NCBI GenBank assembly: GCA_002349525.1
Contig: DEDL01000010.1
Coordinates: 57,718-74,213, forward strand
Source of the DNA: Lachnoclostridium sp. UBA2905
GTDB taxonomy: Bacteria; Bacillota; Clostridia; Lachnospirales; Lachnospiraceae
Length of the DNA stretch: 16,496 bases
Direction of reading: 5' to 3'
Every line of letters starts with the position of its first letter. Within the stretch, counting starts at the first letter, position 1. Both the position numbers and the translations under genes were made by a program. Under the pieces are notes generated by a model. The model searched no databases. It was not told where the DNA came from and saw nothing but the letters and a program-made list of their open reading frames with translations. This document shows, piece by piece, positions 1 through 7,142 of the stretch.

Positions 1-23
1 CTTAGAGATTCCGAGAGATTATT
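1..23 (+). repeat. 23-bp direct repeat, copy A, upstream of gene 1
   Basis: These 23 bases recur exactly at 3708-3730. The core is AGAGATTCCGAGAGATT, itself two AGAGATT heptamers with a 10-bp period (4-10 and 14-20). Homology stops sharply at base 24. The repeat ends 21 nt before the TTG start of the first gene; copy B ends 20 nt before the likely start of the second. It could be the end of a second IS copy lying off the window, or a shared regulatory site. Read from base 2 it encodes LEIPRDY and then a stop, so it could also be the tail of an upstream reading frame. Confidence 0.8.
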
Positions 24-33
24 AATACAGAAT

Positions 34-47
34 GGAGTGATATTTTG
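34..47 (+). promoter_or_regulatory. Shine-Dalgarno and TTG start of gene 1
   Basis: GGAG at 34-37 is followed by 7 nt and then TTG at 45-47. The codons after it give a classic signal peptide (MNSRLFRR followed by a hydrophobic core). No ATG in frame is placed so well, so the TTG start is preferred. Confidence 0.75.
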
Positions 48-3000
48 AATAGCAGGTTATTCAGAAGAGTTACAGGTTTCATAATTATTATGGCCATGGT
101 TTTATCGATGTTCCCTTCAGACGGCATAATGGCTGCCAAGACGGCAAAAGGTGGGAAAACCACAATTAAAACCAAAACAATTACGGTTGTTAAGGGAGGG
201 AAAAAGCAGATAAAGATTAAGAATAAGAAGAAAAAATGCACTTATGTATTTAAGACTGCCAGCAAAAAGATAGCTGCAGTTAATAAAAAGGGTGTTGTCA
301 GGGGCATTAAAGCCGGAAAGACGACTATTAAGGTTTTTGAGAAGCAGAAAAAGGGTAAGAAGATAAAGACAAGGAAGCTGGGAAAAGTGAAGGTTAAGGT
401 CAGGAATAAAATTAATAATAAGGATGCAGATAATAAACAGGCTGTAACTGCTATGCCGGCGGCTACTGTTTCACCTGTTGCATCTGATGCAGCAGCCACA
501 GGTACACCTGACGGAACAGTTGTTAAGGGGGATGCTGATATATATGTGTCACCTGACGGCAATGATTCGGGTAAAGGAACAAAAGACAGCCCTTTCAGGA
601 CGCTTTCAAGGGCAAAGGATGAGGTTAAGAAGCTGCCAAAGAACAAGGATATCATTGTTGAGTTTGCAGATGGTTTTTATCCTGTTGAGGATACAATTAA
701 GTTTACATCAGCTGATTCAGGCAACGATAACTGTACAATTACATACAGGGCCGCAAAGGGGGCATCGCCGGTGATCAGTGGCGGTAAAATGCTTGACCAT
801 GACTGGACTCCTGCTGATGAGGTTGACTGGCTGGGAAACGGACTTAAGGCATATAAGATTCCTCTTGTAAGGAATAAAAAACTCCGTGCCATATATGTTA
901 ACGGCGAGAGGGCAGAGATGACATCAAGGGTCATAACTCCTTCGGGTTCAGGAGACAGGCTCTCGTTTAAAAAAGGTGATGCAGACTGGATATGGGCTTC
1001 ATCAAAGAGGAATATCTATGATGGTACATATTTCCCGGCAGGAAGTATTCCGCTGGATACGAAAAACCAGCAGAACATAGAGCTTGATTCTGCATCAAGA
1101 TGGGCAAGACAGGTGGTATGTGTAGAAGAGCTTGTACCGGGTGCGGATGGCAGTGTATTTGCACAGCTTCAGATGCCATATGGTGCGATTGCACAGAATC
1201 TTGGATGGAACACTGAATACAGCACAAAGACTGATAATACGGTAACCAATGTATACGAGTGGCTGGAAAAAGAAGGACAGTTCTATTTTGACCAAGAGGG
1301 AAGCACATTATATTACATCCCTAAAGAGGGAGAGGATATTAAGACAGCAGAGGTTGTTATTCCCGAGCTTGATACAATTGTGGATATGACCGGGGATAAA
1401 CCGCTTGACAGCTATGTACAGGATATTGTATTTGACGGCTTGTCATTTGCTTATTCGGACTGGAACCTGTATGAGCTTGAAGGTTCACACGGATATGCTT
1501 CCGTACAGGGTGCCATTGTATTAAAGGCTCTGGCAAGTGAGAACCAGCATGATGATATATATCGCTCATATGATGTTCCTGCTGCCGCAGTCCATGTTAC
1601 AAGCGGAAGGAATATTAAGTTCCTGAATGGAGAGATCAGGCATACGGGTAATCTTGGTATCCATATTGAGAATGATGTAAAAGATATAGATGTAACAGGA
1701 AATTACATTGGTAAAACAAGTGGCGCAGGTATAGTTGTGGGGCATCCTACACATGTATATGAAAATGATGAGGCGAAGCATCAGGTTTCACCTGACAATG
1801 CCGGACCGGACAGGGAAAAGTTCAGGAATGGTACAGAAGCAGTTCCTGAGAATATAACACTGAGCAACAATTATCTTCTTGAGAACTGTTATTTCTTCTC
1901 GGGACATTCGCCTATTACGACATTCTATACATATAACCTGCAGGTGCTTCATAACTTCATTTATAAGTGCTCTTACAGTGGAATGAGTATCGGATGGGGA
2001 TGGTGTAACTTTGACGGATATGAGGGAAGTGATTCACAGCTTCCGGGAATACCGACTACTACTTCAAGGAATAACCATGTTAATTACAACAGGGTAGAAG
2101 AAATATGTTCACTGCTTCAGGATGCCGGTGGAATATATACATTAGGACAGCAGGGCAATGATGACTGGACTGATTATTCCGAAATGAGCTTCAACTATAT
2201 TAATGCCAAGCGTGAACCGCAGAAAGCAGACGGAAGCAGGATGGTTAATGGCTTCCATCCTGATGAGGGAAGTGCATATATTAAGTTTGACAGTAATGTT
2301 ATAACTAATACTATCAGAAATGTATATGAGCTGAATGACTGGAGAAGAAAGCATGATATGATCGTCACTAACGGATTCTCCAATACCGACCGTTCAGAAA
2401 CAACAGCCCCTAACTGTACACTTGACCAGTATGTTAATGCAGATTACATATGGCCTATGAAAGGTTATGAAACTGTTCTTAACTCAGGGCTTGAGGATGA
2501 ATATGTACATATGGTCGGAAAGGATGTCATTCCTGACACGGATTATGAGCTTGCTTCCAACGTAAGGCTTACCGCCGGGGATAAGCTTAAAAGAAGAGGC
2601 CTGTTAACCAAGACAGATACAGTATGGCTTGCGCCGGAAGGAACAACCGTATTTGCTGAGGGAGATGATATGGCTGGGGCAGCCGGTAATGTAAAAGAGA
2701 TGGATATACCAAAGGCCGCAGGAGAATACAGGCTTTACATTGTGTATGCAGATGGAAGTGTATCTGATGCATCAACATTTATGCTATATGTAGGAGAGGA
2801 TAACAGTGCAGCTAATGTAAAAGAGGGAGCTGATTATGTTATTTCCGGTAAAAAACCATTCACGCTGAAGCTTGATGAAAGTGCTTATTCATTCAAATTA
2901 AATGATACGGCTGTTTCTGATGGTGCGGTTATTAACACTGAGGGAAGATGGACGCTTACAATGACACCTTTGCAGGGAGGAACGACGGTCAAAATATTAT

Positions 3001-3287
3001 TTACAACCTCAATCAATACTGCCAATAAGCTTATATCAGAGGATAAGACGGCTGCTCCGGGTGAATATGTCAGGTTTGATCAGGCTATATACGATTCAGG
3101 AAAGATCGTATGGCTTGCCGATACAGGAGTTTCCGCATTTGATAAAAATGATCCGGCACAGAGCTATACTATTGCGGATGGGGATGGTATTAAAGCACCT
3201 TCCGTTCCCGGAACATACCGTTTAACTGTAACTAATCTAAAAAATGAGATTGACAGCTTCTCTGATTCATTTATTACCGTAAAATAA
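45..3287 (+). CDS. Secreted right-handed beta-helix glycosidase, GH141-like, with lysine-rich Ig-like N-terminal module
   Basis: A 1080-residue exported protein. Residues 1-31 form a signal peptide (basic start, core FIIIMAMVLSMF, likely cleavage near GIMAA). Residues about 40-120 are a very lysine-rich BIG2-like Ig domain (VVKGGKKQIKI ... GIKAGKTTIKV), followed by an Ala/Thr/Pro linker to about 163. The catalytic part opens at residue 167 with YVSPDGNDSGKGTKDSPFRT, the usual entry strand of large parallel beta-helix glycosidases. It continues through short strand-turn repeats such as GNLGIHIENDVKDIDVTGNYI. The motifs DAGGIYTLG (Asp693) and HPDEGSAY (Asp740) are separated much like the acid pair proposed for GH141, so they are candidate catalytic residues; this assignment is by recall, not alignment. 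About 230 C-terminal residues look like two Ig-like beta-sandwiches. GH141 members include fucosidase and xylanase activities, so the substrate is open. GH120 or another beta-helix family is an alternative. Confidence 0.75.
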   Translation: MNSRLFRRVTGFIIIMAMVLSMFPSDGIMAAKTAKGGKTTIKTKTITVVKGGKKQIKIKNKKKKCTYVFKTASKKIAAVNKKGVVRGIKAGKTTIKVFEKQKKGKKIKTRKLGKVKVKVRNKINNKDADNKQAVTAMPAATVSPVASDAAATGTPDGTVVKGDADIYVSPDGNDSGKGTKDSPFRTLSRAKDEVKKLPKNKDIIVEFADGFYPVEDTIKFTSADSGNDNCTITYRAAKGASPVISGGKMLDHDWTPADEVDWLGNGLKAYKIPLVRNKKLRAIYVNGERAEMTSRVITPSGSGDRLSFKKGDADWIWASSKRNIYDGTYFPAGSIPLDTKNQQNIELDSASRWARQVVCVEELVPGADGSVFAQLQMPYGAIAQNLGWNTEYSTKTDNTVTNVYEWLEKEGQFYFDQEGSTLYYIPKEGEDIKTAEVVIPELDTIVDMTGDKPLDSYVQDIVFDGLSFAYSDWNLYELEGSHGYASVQGAIVLKALASENQHDDIYRSYDVPAAAVHVTSGRNIKFLNGEIRHTGNLGIHIENDVKDIDVTGNYIGKTSGAGIVVGHPTHVYENDEAKHQVSPDNAGPDREKFRNGTEAVPENITLSNNYLLENCYFFSGHSPITTFYTYNLQVLHNFIYKCSYSGMSIGWGWCNFDGYEGSDSQLPGIPTTTSRNNHVNYNRVEEICSLLQDAGGIYTLGQQGNDDWTDYSEMSFNYINAKREPQKADGSRMVNGFHPDEGSAYIKFDSNVITNTIRNVYELNDWRRKHDMIVTNGFSNTDRSETTAPNCTLDQYVNADYIWPMKGYETVLNSGLEDEYVHMVGKDVIPDTDYELASNVRLTAGDKLKRRGLLTKTDTVWLAPEGTTVFAEGDDMAGAAGNVKEMDIPKAAGEYRLYIVYADGSVSDASTFMLYVGEDNSAANVKEGADYVISGKKPFTLKLDESAYSFKLNDTAVSDGAVINTEGRWTLTMTPLQGGTTVKILFTTSINTANKLISEDKTAAPGEYVRFDQAIYDSGKIVWLADTGVSAFDKNDPAQSYTIADGDGIKAPSVPGTYRLTVTNLKNEIDSFSDSFITVK

Positions 3288-3289
3288 TT

Positions 3290-3544
3290 CGGGCTGACGG
3301 CATTAAAGTCGATGGAAAGAAGATAAGAACGCTGCATACAGGAAGGCGTTCTTGGGGCAGGACCGAATTTTGAATATTTATCAGCCATAAAAGTATCGGT
3401 AAAAGATAAATTAAGATTCCAGAAACGCTCAATGGTATCCCATGTAGAGCGGGCAAGAGCATCAGGATCAGGATAATATTTACGAAGATTAGTAACAACA
3501 AAATGCTGGTAGTCAGTATGGCTGCCACAGTTAACAGGTAACAT
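3290..3544 (-). pseudogene. Truncated DDE-type transposase, N-terminal fragment
   Basis: Translation from ATG at 3544 (minus strand) is MLPVNCGSHTDYQHF and onward. It contains NLRKYYPDPDALARSTWDT, ERFWNLNLSFTDTFMADKYS and FGPAPRTPSCMQRSYLLSID. I recognise this style from the N-terminal region of IS4/IS1182-like DDE transposases common in Lachnospiraceae, in which the SYLLSI segment normally leads into the catalytic part. Here only about 85 residues remain and no catalytic Asp or Glu region follows. The frame runs on into the antisense of gene 1, which is not transposase. GGAGG on the minus strand (3554-3558) lies 9 nt before the ATG, so the start is real but the gene is dead. The exact IS family is uncertain. 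Confidence 0.6.
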
Positions 3545-3560
3545 AAAAAATCGCCTCCAA

Positions 3561-3630
3561 TCGAAAAATATCTGCCGCCGCAAGCGACGGTTCTTATTAA
3601 TTAATAGGTGCGAAGCGCCGCATTTTTCGA
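3561..3630 (-). other. Structured leader of the IS transposase (nested inverted repeats)
   Basis: A perfect 9-bp inverted repeat, TCGAAAAAT (3561-3569) and ATTTTTCGA (3622-3630), encloses three smaller elements. These are a 6-bp stem with a CAAG/CTTG tetraloop (3575-3590), a 12-bp palindrome TATTAATTAATA (3595-3606), and a 5-bp stem around GAA (3607-3619). The first inner stem pairs better as minus-strand RNA (a G.U instead of an A.C); the last pairs better as plus-strand RNA. It lies between the TTGACA box and the transposase ribosome site. Confidence 0.45.
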
Positions 3631-3680
3631 TGAATTTGTCAAGTGTTTTTGGCAAAAAAGTGTGGGATTTTAATAAAAAA

Positions 3681-3719
3681 GGAATCTGAAAGCCTTGTAT
3701 TTACTGGCTTAGAGATTCC
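3681..3719 (+). repeat. Imperfect inverted repeat, 14-bp arms, at the IS edge
   Basis: Left arm GGAATCTGAAAGCC (3681-3694) and right arm GGCTTAGAGATTCC (3706-3719) pair over 7 + 5 bp with a 2-nt internal mismatch and an 11-nt loop. The right arm contains most of the 23-bp repeat. No T-run follows, so it is not a standard terminator. It may be a subterminal structure of the IS or a regulator site. Confidence 0.6.
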
Positions 3720-3730
3720 GAGAGATTATT
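3708..3730 (+). repeat. 23-bp direct repeat, copy B, upstream of gene 2
   Basis: This is identical to bases 1-23, with the two AGAGATT heptamers at 3711-3717 and 3721-3727. It ends 20 nt before the ATT proposed as the start of the GH59 gene. Flanking bases on the downstream side are unrelated between the two copies. Confidence 0.8.
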
Positions 3731-3740
3731 TTAAAATATT

Positions 3741-3753
3741 GGAGGGAAAAATT
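3741..3753 (+). promoter_or_regulatory. Shine-Dalgarno and probable ATT start of gene 2
   Basis: GGAGGG at 3741-3746 is the strongest ribosome site in the region and is followed by AAAA and then ATT at 3751-3753. Reading from ATT gives a basic start (RKRGKF), a hydrophobic core and a cleavage site ending VKADA, a complete signal peptide. The in-frame GTG at 3643 and TTG at 3739 have no ribosome site, and the GTG would add IS-derived residues ahead of the signal. The TTG at 3772 would remove the basic n-region. ATT is a known but rare start codon. Confidence 0.5.
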
Positions 3754-6700
3754 CGTAAGAGAGGTAAGTTTTTGTGCTATGTATTATCTGCCTGCATGGC
3801 TGTGTCATCAGGAGAATTGGTTAATGTTAAAGCTGATGCCAAAGGAGGAGATGATGTGGTACAGGTCGTTGTTGACGGAATGAGTGTTGACAGTGCAGCA
3901 GCCAATGTCAACGGACTGACTTATAAGGGATTTGGTGTCTTAAGTGCTAACAGTACAAGTAATCTTCTTATGGATTACAAGACTGAATCACCTGCTGCAT
4001 ATTATCAGATGCTTGACGTGTTATTTGGTGGGGAGCACCCACTTATGAACCACGTTAAGATTGAGATGGGTAATGATGGTAATAACTCAACAGGTTCTGA
4101 CTCATGCACAATGAGATTTGAGAACGAAGAGGCTGATGCATCAAGAAGTCCGGGATTTGTACTTGCAGCAGATGCCAAAAAAGTTAACCCTAATGTTAAG
4201 GTTAGTATCTTAAGATGGGAGATGCCTGCCTGGGTACAGAAGGCCTGGGATTCTGACAGAAAAGTAAAAGGCTTTGAAGCAATGTACAAATGGTACAGCG
4301 AGACCATCTTTGATGCCTATGAAAAATACGGATACATACTTGACTACGTGAATCCTGATAAGAATGAAACATGGGATCCTGATGAAGACTTTATAAAATG
4401 GTTTAAAGACAGAATATCAAATGAGGACAATTTCCCATCATATATGGATGACAATGCTAAGAATGCATATCGTAATATGAAAATAATTGCTTCAGATGAG
4501 AATGTATCACTTAATATCGTTCCATCCATGAGAAAGGATGATGAACTTTATGATGCAGTCGATGCAATTGGATTCCACTACTCAACAGGAACAAGCAGTC
4601 AGACAGCAGATTATGTAAGAATGGCTGACGAGGATGACAAGGAAGTATGGTATTCAGAAGGCTGCGGAAGCTTTAGTTACAGTGAATTCCAGGAAAATAA
4701 AAATACAGCTTACGGCGGAGGAACTCTTGGAGGCTACCAGAGTCCTATAGCAATGGCTGACTGTATGGTAAAGAGTGCAGTTTACTCAAGAAAATCACAC
4801 TACATATTCCAGCCTGCAATTGGATCATTTTATGAGGGATCACAGTATGACCATAAGGAGCTTTTGAGTGCAAGAGAGCCTTGGTCAGGACATATTCATT
4901 ATGATGAGGCAATATACTGTCTGGAGCATTTCTCTAAATTTGCCAAGACAGGATGGGAGAACAAGGATAACACAGAAGGAATCTGGAGAATAATAGCAGA
5001 TGCTTCTGCAAATGATTCTACAGGAACAGAACACCTTAAGAACGAGGAAGGAAAACCTTCATATATCACACTTGCATCACCGGATAAGAAGGATTTCTCT
5101 ACAATTGTAGTTAACAACAGTGACGAGGAACTTGAGTATGAAATTGAAACTGTTGATATGAATATTGAGGCAGGCAAGTCCCTTGAAAAATGTGAGACAA
5201 TGACTGACAGCTACATGAAGTATACAGGTGAAGTTAAGGCTGATGGTGATAAATATTCATTTACTGTTAAGCCATTTTCAATTGTAACTGTTACAAGTCT
5301 TGACTGTGATGGTAAGGAAGAATACACAAAGCGTCTTCCAGCAGAGTCATACAACCCTGTACTTGATACGAATGAAACTGGTAAGGTGGCAGATATATCA
5401 TCAAATGTACTTTATGCAGACAATTATGAGTATGCAGATTACGACAAGGATTACCTTAAGAATCGTGGTATGGAGCCAAGATATACAGTAGATTATTCAG
5501 GAGCATTTGTTGTGGAAGACGGAGCCCTTTGGCAGGTACTTACTGATAAGGTAAGCCAGTGGCAGGACAACACACCAAACGCAGTAATCGGAGATTACAG
5601 ATGGATGAACTATAAAGCATCTGTTGATGTAACACTTCCTGAAGGTGGCTTTGCAGGACTTGTTATCAGAGAGCAGACAGGACTTAACCATAACGGAAGC
5701 GGATATAACGTAAAGCTTTCATCAGATGGTAATTGGGAGCTCCACAGAGGATACACATATCTTGCAGGCGGTACCTTAAGTGATTTTGCAGAGGGAAGTA
5801 CTCATAAGCTTGCACTTGAAGGAAAGGGTTCAAAAATAACTCTTTATATCGATGGCAATGAGCTTAAACAGGTAGAAGACAGGGATGCAGAATTATTTGG
5901 TAGATTAAGACTTTTCTCAGGATGGAACAGAGCATCATTTGATAACCTTTTAGTTGAGAAGATAAATGATGATGAAGCAGACATGCTTGAGACAATTCCT
6001 TACGGATGCCCAATAATTGATAATGCAGCAGACAGAGTAAGCTATGAGGGCAACTGGGAAATAGCTGCCAACGGAAGCAGTAGTGACTGGTACCGTTCAA
6101 CAAGTAAGTCATCAACAGCAGGCTCATCATTCATCTTTGATATCGATACAGATGCATTTACACTTATTGGTAAAAATGAACAGACAGCCAAGATAGATGT
6201 GGAAGTAGACGGAAAGCTTGTGGCTGAGGATGCTTCAACCAATAAGAGCGGCAACCACTGTAGCGCATACATCATGTCAGGACTTGGTGCTGGCAAGAAG
6301 AAAATAACAGTAACACTTAAATCAGGAACATTTGTATTAGATGCGATCATGCCTATTGGAAGTATTCCTGTAAACGTATCAGAGATTAAGCTTAGCTCTA
6401 CAACAGCAGAGGTTGTTCCTGGCACATCATTTGATCTGTCAGCGGCAGTTACACCTGCAGAGGCTTGTCAGAGTGTTATATATATGAGTGACAATACCAA
6501 GGTTGCTAAGGTTGATTCTGTTACTGGCAAGGTAAATGTACTTACAGAGGGTGAAGCTCTTATAACAGCTTATGCAGCTGATGGAAGTAAGAAGAGTGCT
6601 TCCTGCAAAGTGGTTTCAAAAAACAGCCAGTCAGGCAATGGGGGCAACCAGGGAAACCAGACAGCAGTAACTCCTTCACAGGGTGGCAGCAATCAGCCGG

Positions 6701-7035
6701 CCGGTGCAGTAACAAGTGCAGCACCTTCAAATGATGGAAAAGAGCCTGCAGTACAGTCAAAGCTTAAGGCACCAAAGCTTAAGTCGGTTAAGCTTAAAGG
6801 TAAAAAGTGTACTATCAAATGGGCAAAGGTTTCAAAGGCTGACGGATATATCATTATGCGTTCTGCAAAGAAGAACAAAGGATTTAAGCAGATCGCTTCC
6901 GTAAAAGGCGGAAAAACTCTTAAGTACACAGATAAGAAGAGTGGTAAGAAATATTATTACAGAGTATGTGCTTACAAAAAATCAGGAAGCAAGAAAATAA
7001 AAGGTAAGCTGTCATCTGTAAAAAAAGCAAAATAA
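3751..7035 (+). CDS. Secreted GH59 galactocerebrosidase-like beta-galactosidase with lectin, Ig and Fn3-like modules
   Basis: From the ATT start this is 1094 residues; the open frame extends upstream to a GTG at 3643. Residues 1-29 are a signal peptide. The barrel (about 45-405) closely follows animal galactocerebrosidase: GFGVLSANSTSNLL, HVKIEMGNDGNNSTGSDS, WEMPAW, and AREPWSGH. The expected acid/base is Glu206 in NPDKNETWD and the nucleophile is Glu303 in VWYSEG, matching Glu182 and Glu258 of mammalian GALC. A beta-sandwich and a GALC-type lectin domain follow (about 560-740, with DYRWMNYKASVDVTLPEGGF and SFDNLLVEKI). Then come a further CBM-like sandwich (750-867), a BIG2 Ig domain (872-954), a Gly/Asn/Pro linker and a basic Fn3-like domain (1004-1094). 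It should remove beta-linked galactose outside the cell. The animal enzyme's lipid substrate need not apply; a plant galactan or glycolipid is possible. Confidence 0.85.
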   Translation: MRKRGKFLCYVLSACMAVSSGELVNVKADAKGGDDVVQVVVDGMSVDSAAANVNGLTYKGFGVLSANSTSNLLMDYKTESPAAYYQMLDVLFGGEHPLMNHVKIEMGNDGNNSTGSDSCTMRFENEEADASRSPGFVLAADAKKVNPNVKVSILRWEMPAWVQKAWDSDRKVKGFEAMYKWYSETIFDAYEKYGYILDYVNPDKNETWDPDEDFIKWFKDRISNEDNFPSYMDDNAKNAYRNMKIIASDENVSLNIVPSMRKDDELYDAVDAIGFHYSTGTSSQTADYVRMADEDDKEVWYSEGCGSFSYSEFQENKNTAYGGGTLGGYQSPIAMADCMVKSAVYSRKSHYIFQPAIGSFYEGSQYDHKELLSAREPWSGHIHYDEAIYCLEHFSKFAKTGWENKDNTEGIWRIIADASANDSTGTEHLKNEEGKPSYITLASPDKKDFSTIVVNNSDEELEYEIETVDMNIEAGKSLEKCETMTDSYMKYTGEVKADGDKYSFTVKPFSIVTVTSLDCDGKEEYTKRLPAESYNPVLDTNETGKVADISSNVLYADNYEYADYDKDYLKNRGMEPRYTVDYSGAFVVEDGALWQVLTDKVSQWQDNTPNAVIGDYRWMNYKASVDVTLPEGGFAGLVIREQTGLNHNGSGYNVKLSSDGNWELHRGYTYLAGGTLSDFAEGSTHKLALEGKGSKITLYIDGNELKQVEDRDAELFGRLRLFSGWNRASFDNLLVEKINDDEADMLETIPYGCPIIDNAADRVSYEGNWEIAANGSSSDWYRSTSKSSTAGSSFIFDIDTDAFTLIGKNEQTAKIDVEVDGKLVAEDASTNKSGNHCSAYIMSGLGAGKKKITVTLKSGTFVLDAIMPIGSIPVNVSEIKLSSTTAEVVPGTSFDLSAAVTPAEACQSVIYMSDNTKVAKVDSVTGKVNVLTEGEALITAYAADGSKKSASCKVVSKNSQSGNGGNQGNQTAVTPSQGGSNQPAGAVTSAAPSNDGKEPAVQSKLKAPKLKSVKLKGKKCTIKWAKVSKADGYIIMRSAKKNKGFKQIASVKGGKTLKYTDKKSGKKYYYRVCAYKKSGSKKIKGKLSSVKKAK

Positions 7036-7123
7036 AGCAAACCTAAAAAACAAGATTAAAAAGCAAAACTAAAAACAAGATTAAAAAGCAAGATTAAAAA
7101 GCAAACCTAAAAAACAAAAATTT
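7034..7123 (+). repeat. A-rich degenerate tandem repeat between genes 2 and 3
   Basis: The unit AAAGCAAACCTAAAAAACAA plus GATT appears at 7034-7057, with degenerate copies at 7058-7082 and 7096-7123 and a half copy at 7083-7095. It begins at the stop codon of the GH59 gene, whose last codons (AAA AAA GCA AAA TAA) look like one more unit, so it may have grown by slippage from the lysine-rich coding tail. No terminator or promoter is visible. The gene 3 ribosome site (GAGAGGGG) follows directly. Confidence 0.7.
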
Positions 7124-7142
7124 AAAGAGAGGGGTATAAATC

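Larger units (their letters stand above)
3288..3730 (-). mobile_element. Insertion-sequence remnant between genes 1 and 2
   Basis: This 443-nt gap holds no functional gene. It carries the 5' part of a minus-strand transposase (3290-3544), a structured leader upstream of it (3561-3630), an isolated TTGACA on the minus strand (3637-3642) with no matching -10 box, and an imperfect palindrome (3681-3719) overlapping the 23-bp repeat. The rest of the transposase is missing, so the element has been cut back to one end. I cannot fix its exact boundaries. Homology between the two 23-bp repeats ends at 3730, and that may be the outer end. Confidence 0.6.

Noticed and set aside
3164..3289. Continuation of the minus-strand transposase frame into gene 1
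   Set aside because: This stretch is antisense to the clear end of gene 1 and loses transposase character.
3325..3353. 8-bp perfect stem (AAGAACGC / GCGTTCTT) as terminator of gene 1
   Set aside because: There is no T-run after it, and it lies within the transposase fragment coding sequence.
3637..3642. TTGACA on the minus strand as a transposase promoter
   Set aside because: No acceptable -10 box is found 16-18 nt downstream.
3643..3750. GTG at 3643 as the start of the GH59 gene
   Set aside because: It has no ribosome site, and the extra 36 residues run through the IS edge and the 23-bp repeat before a complete signal peptide.
7135..7140. TATAAA before the GH2 gene as a -10 box
   Set aside because: It lies between the ribosome site and the ATG, too close to the start, with no -35 box.
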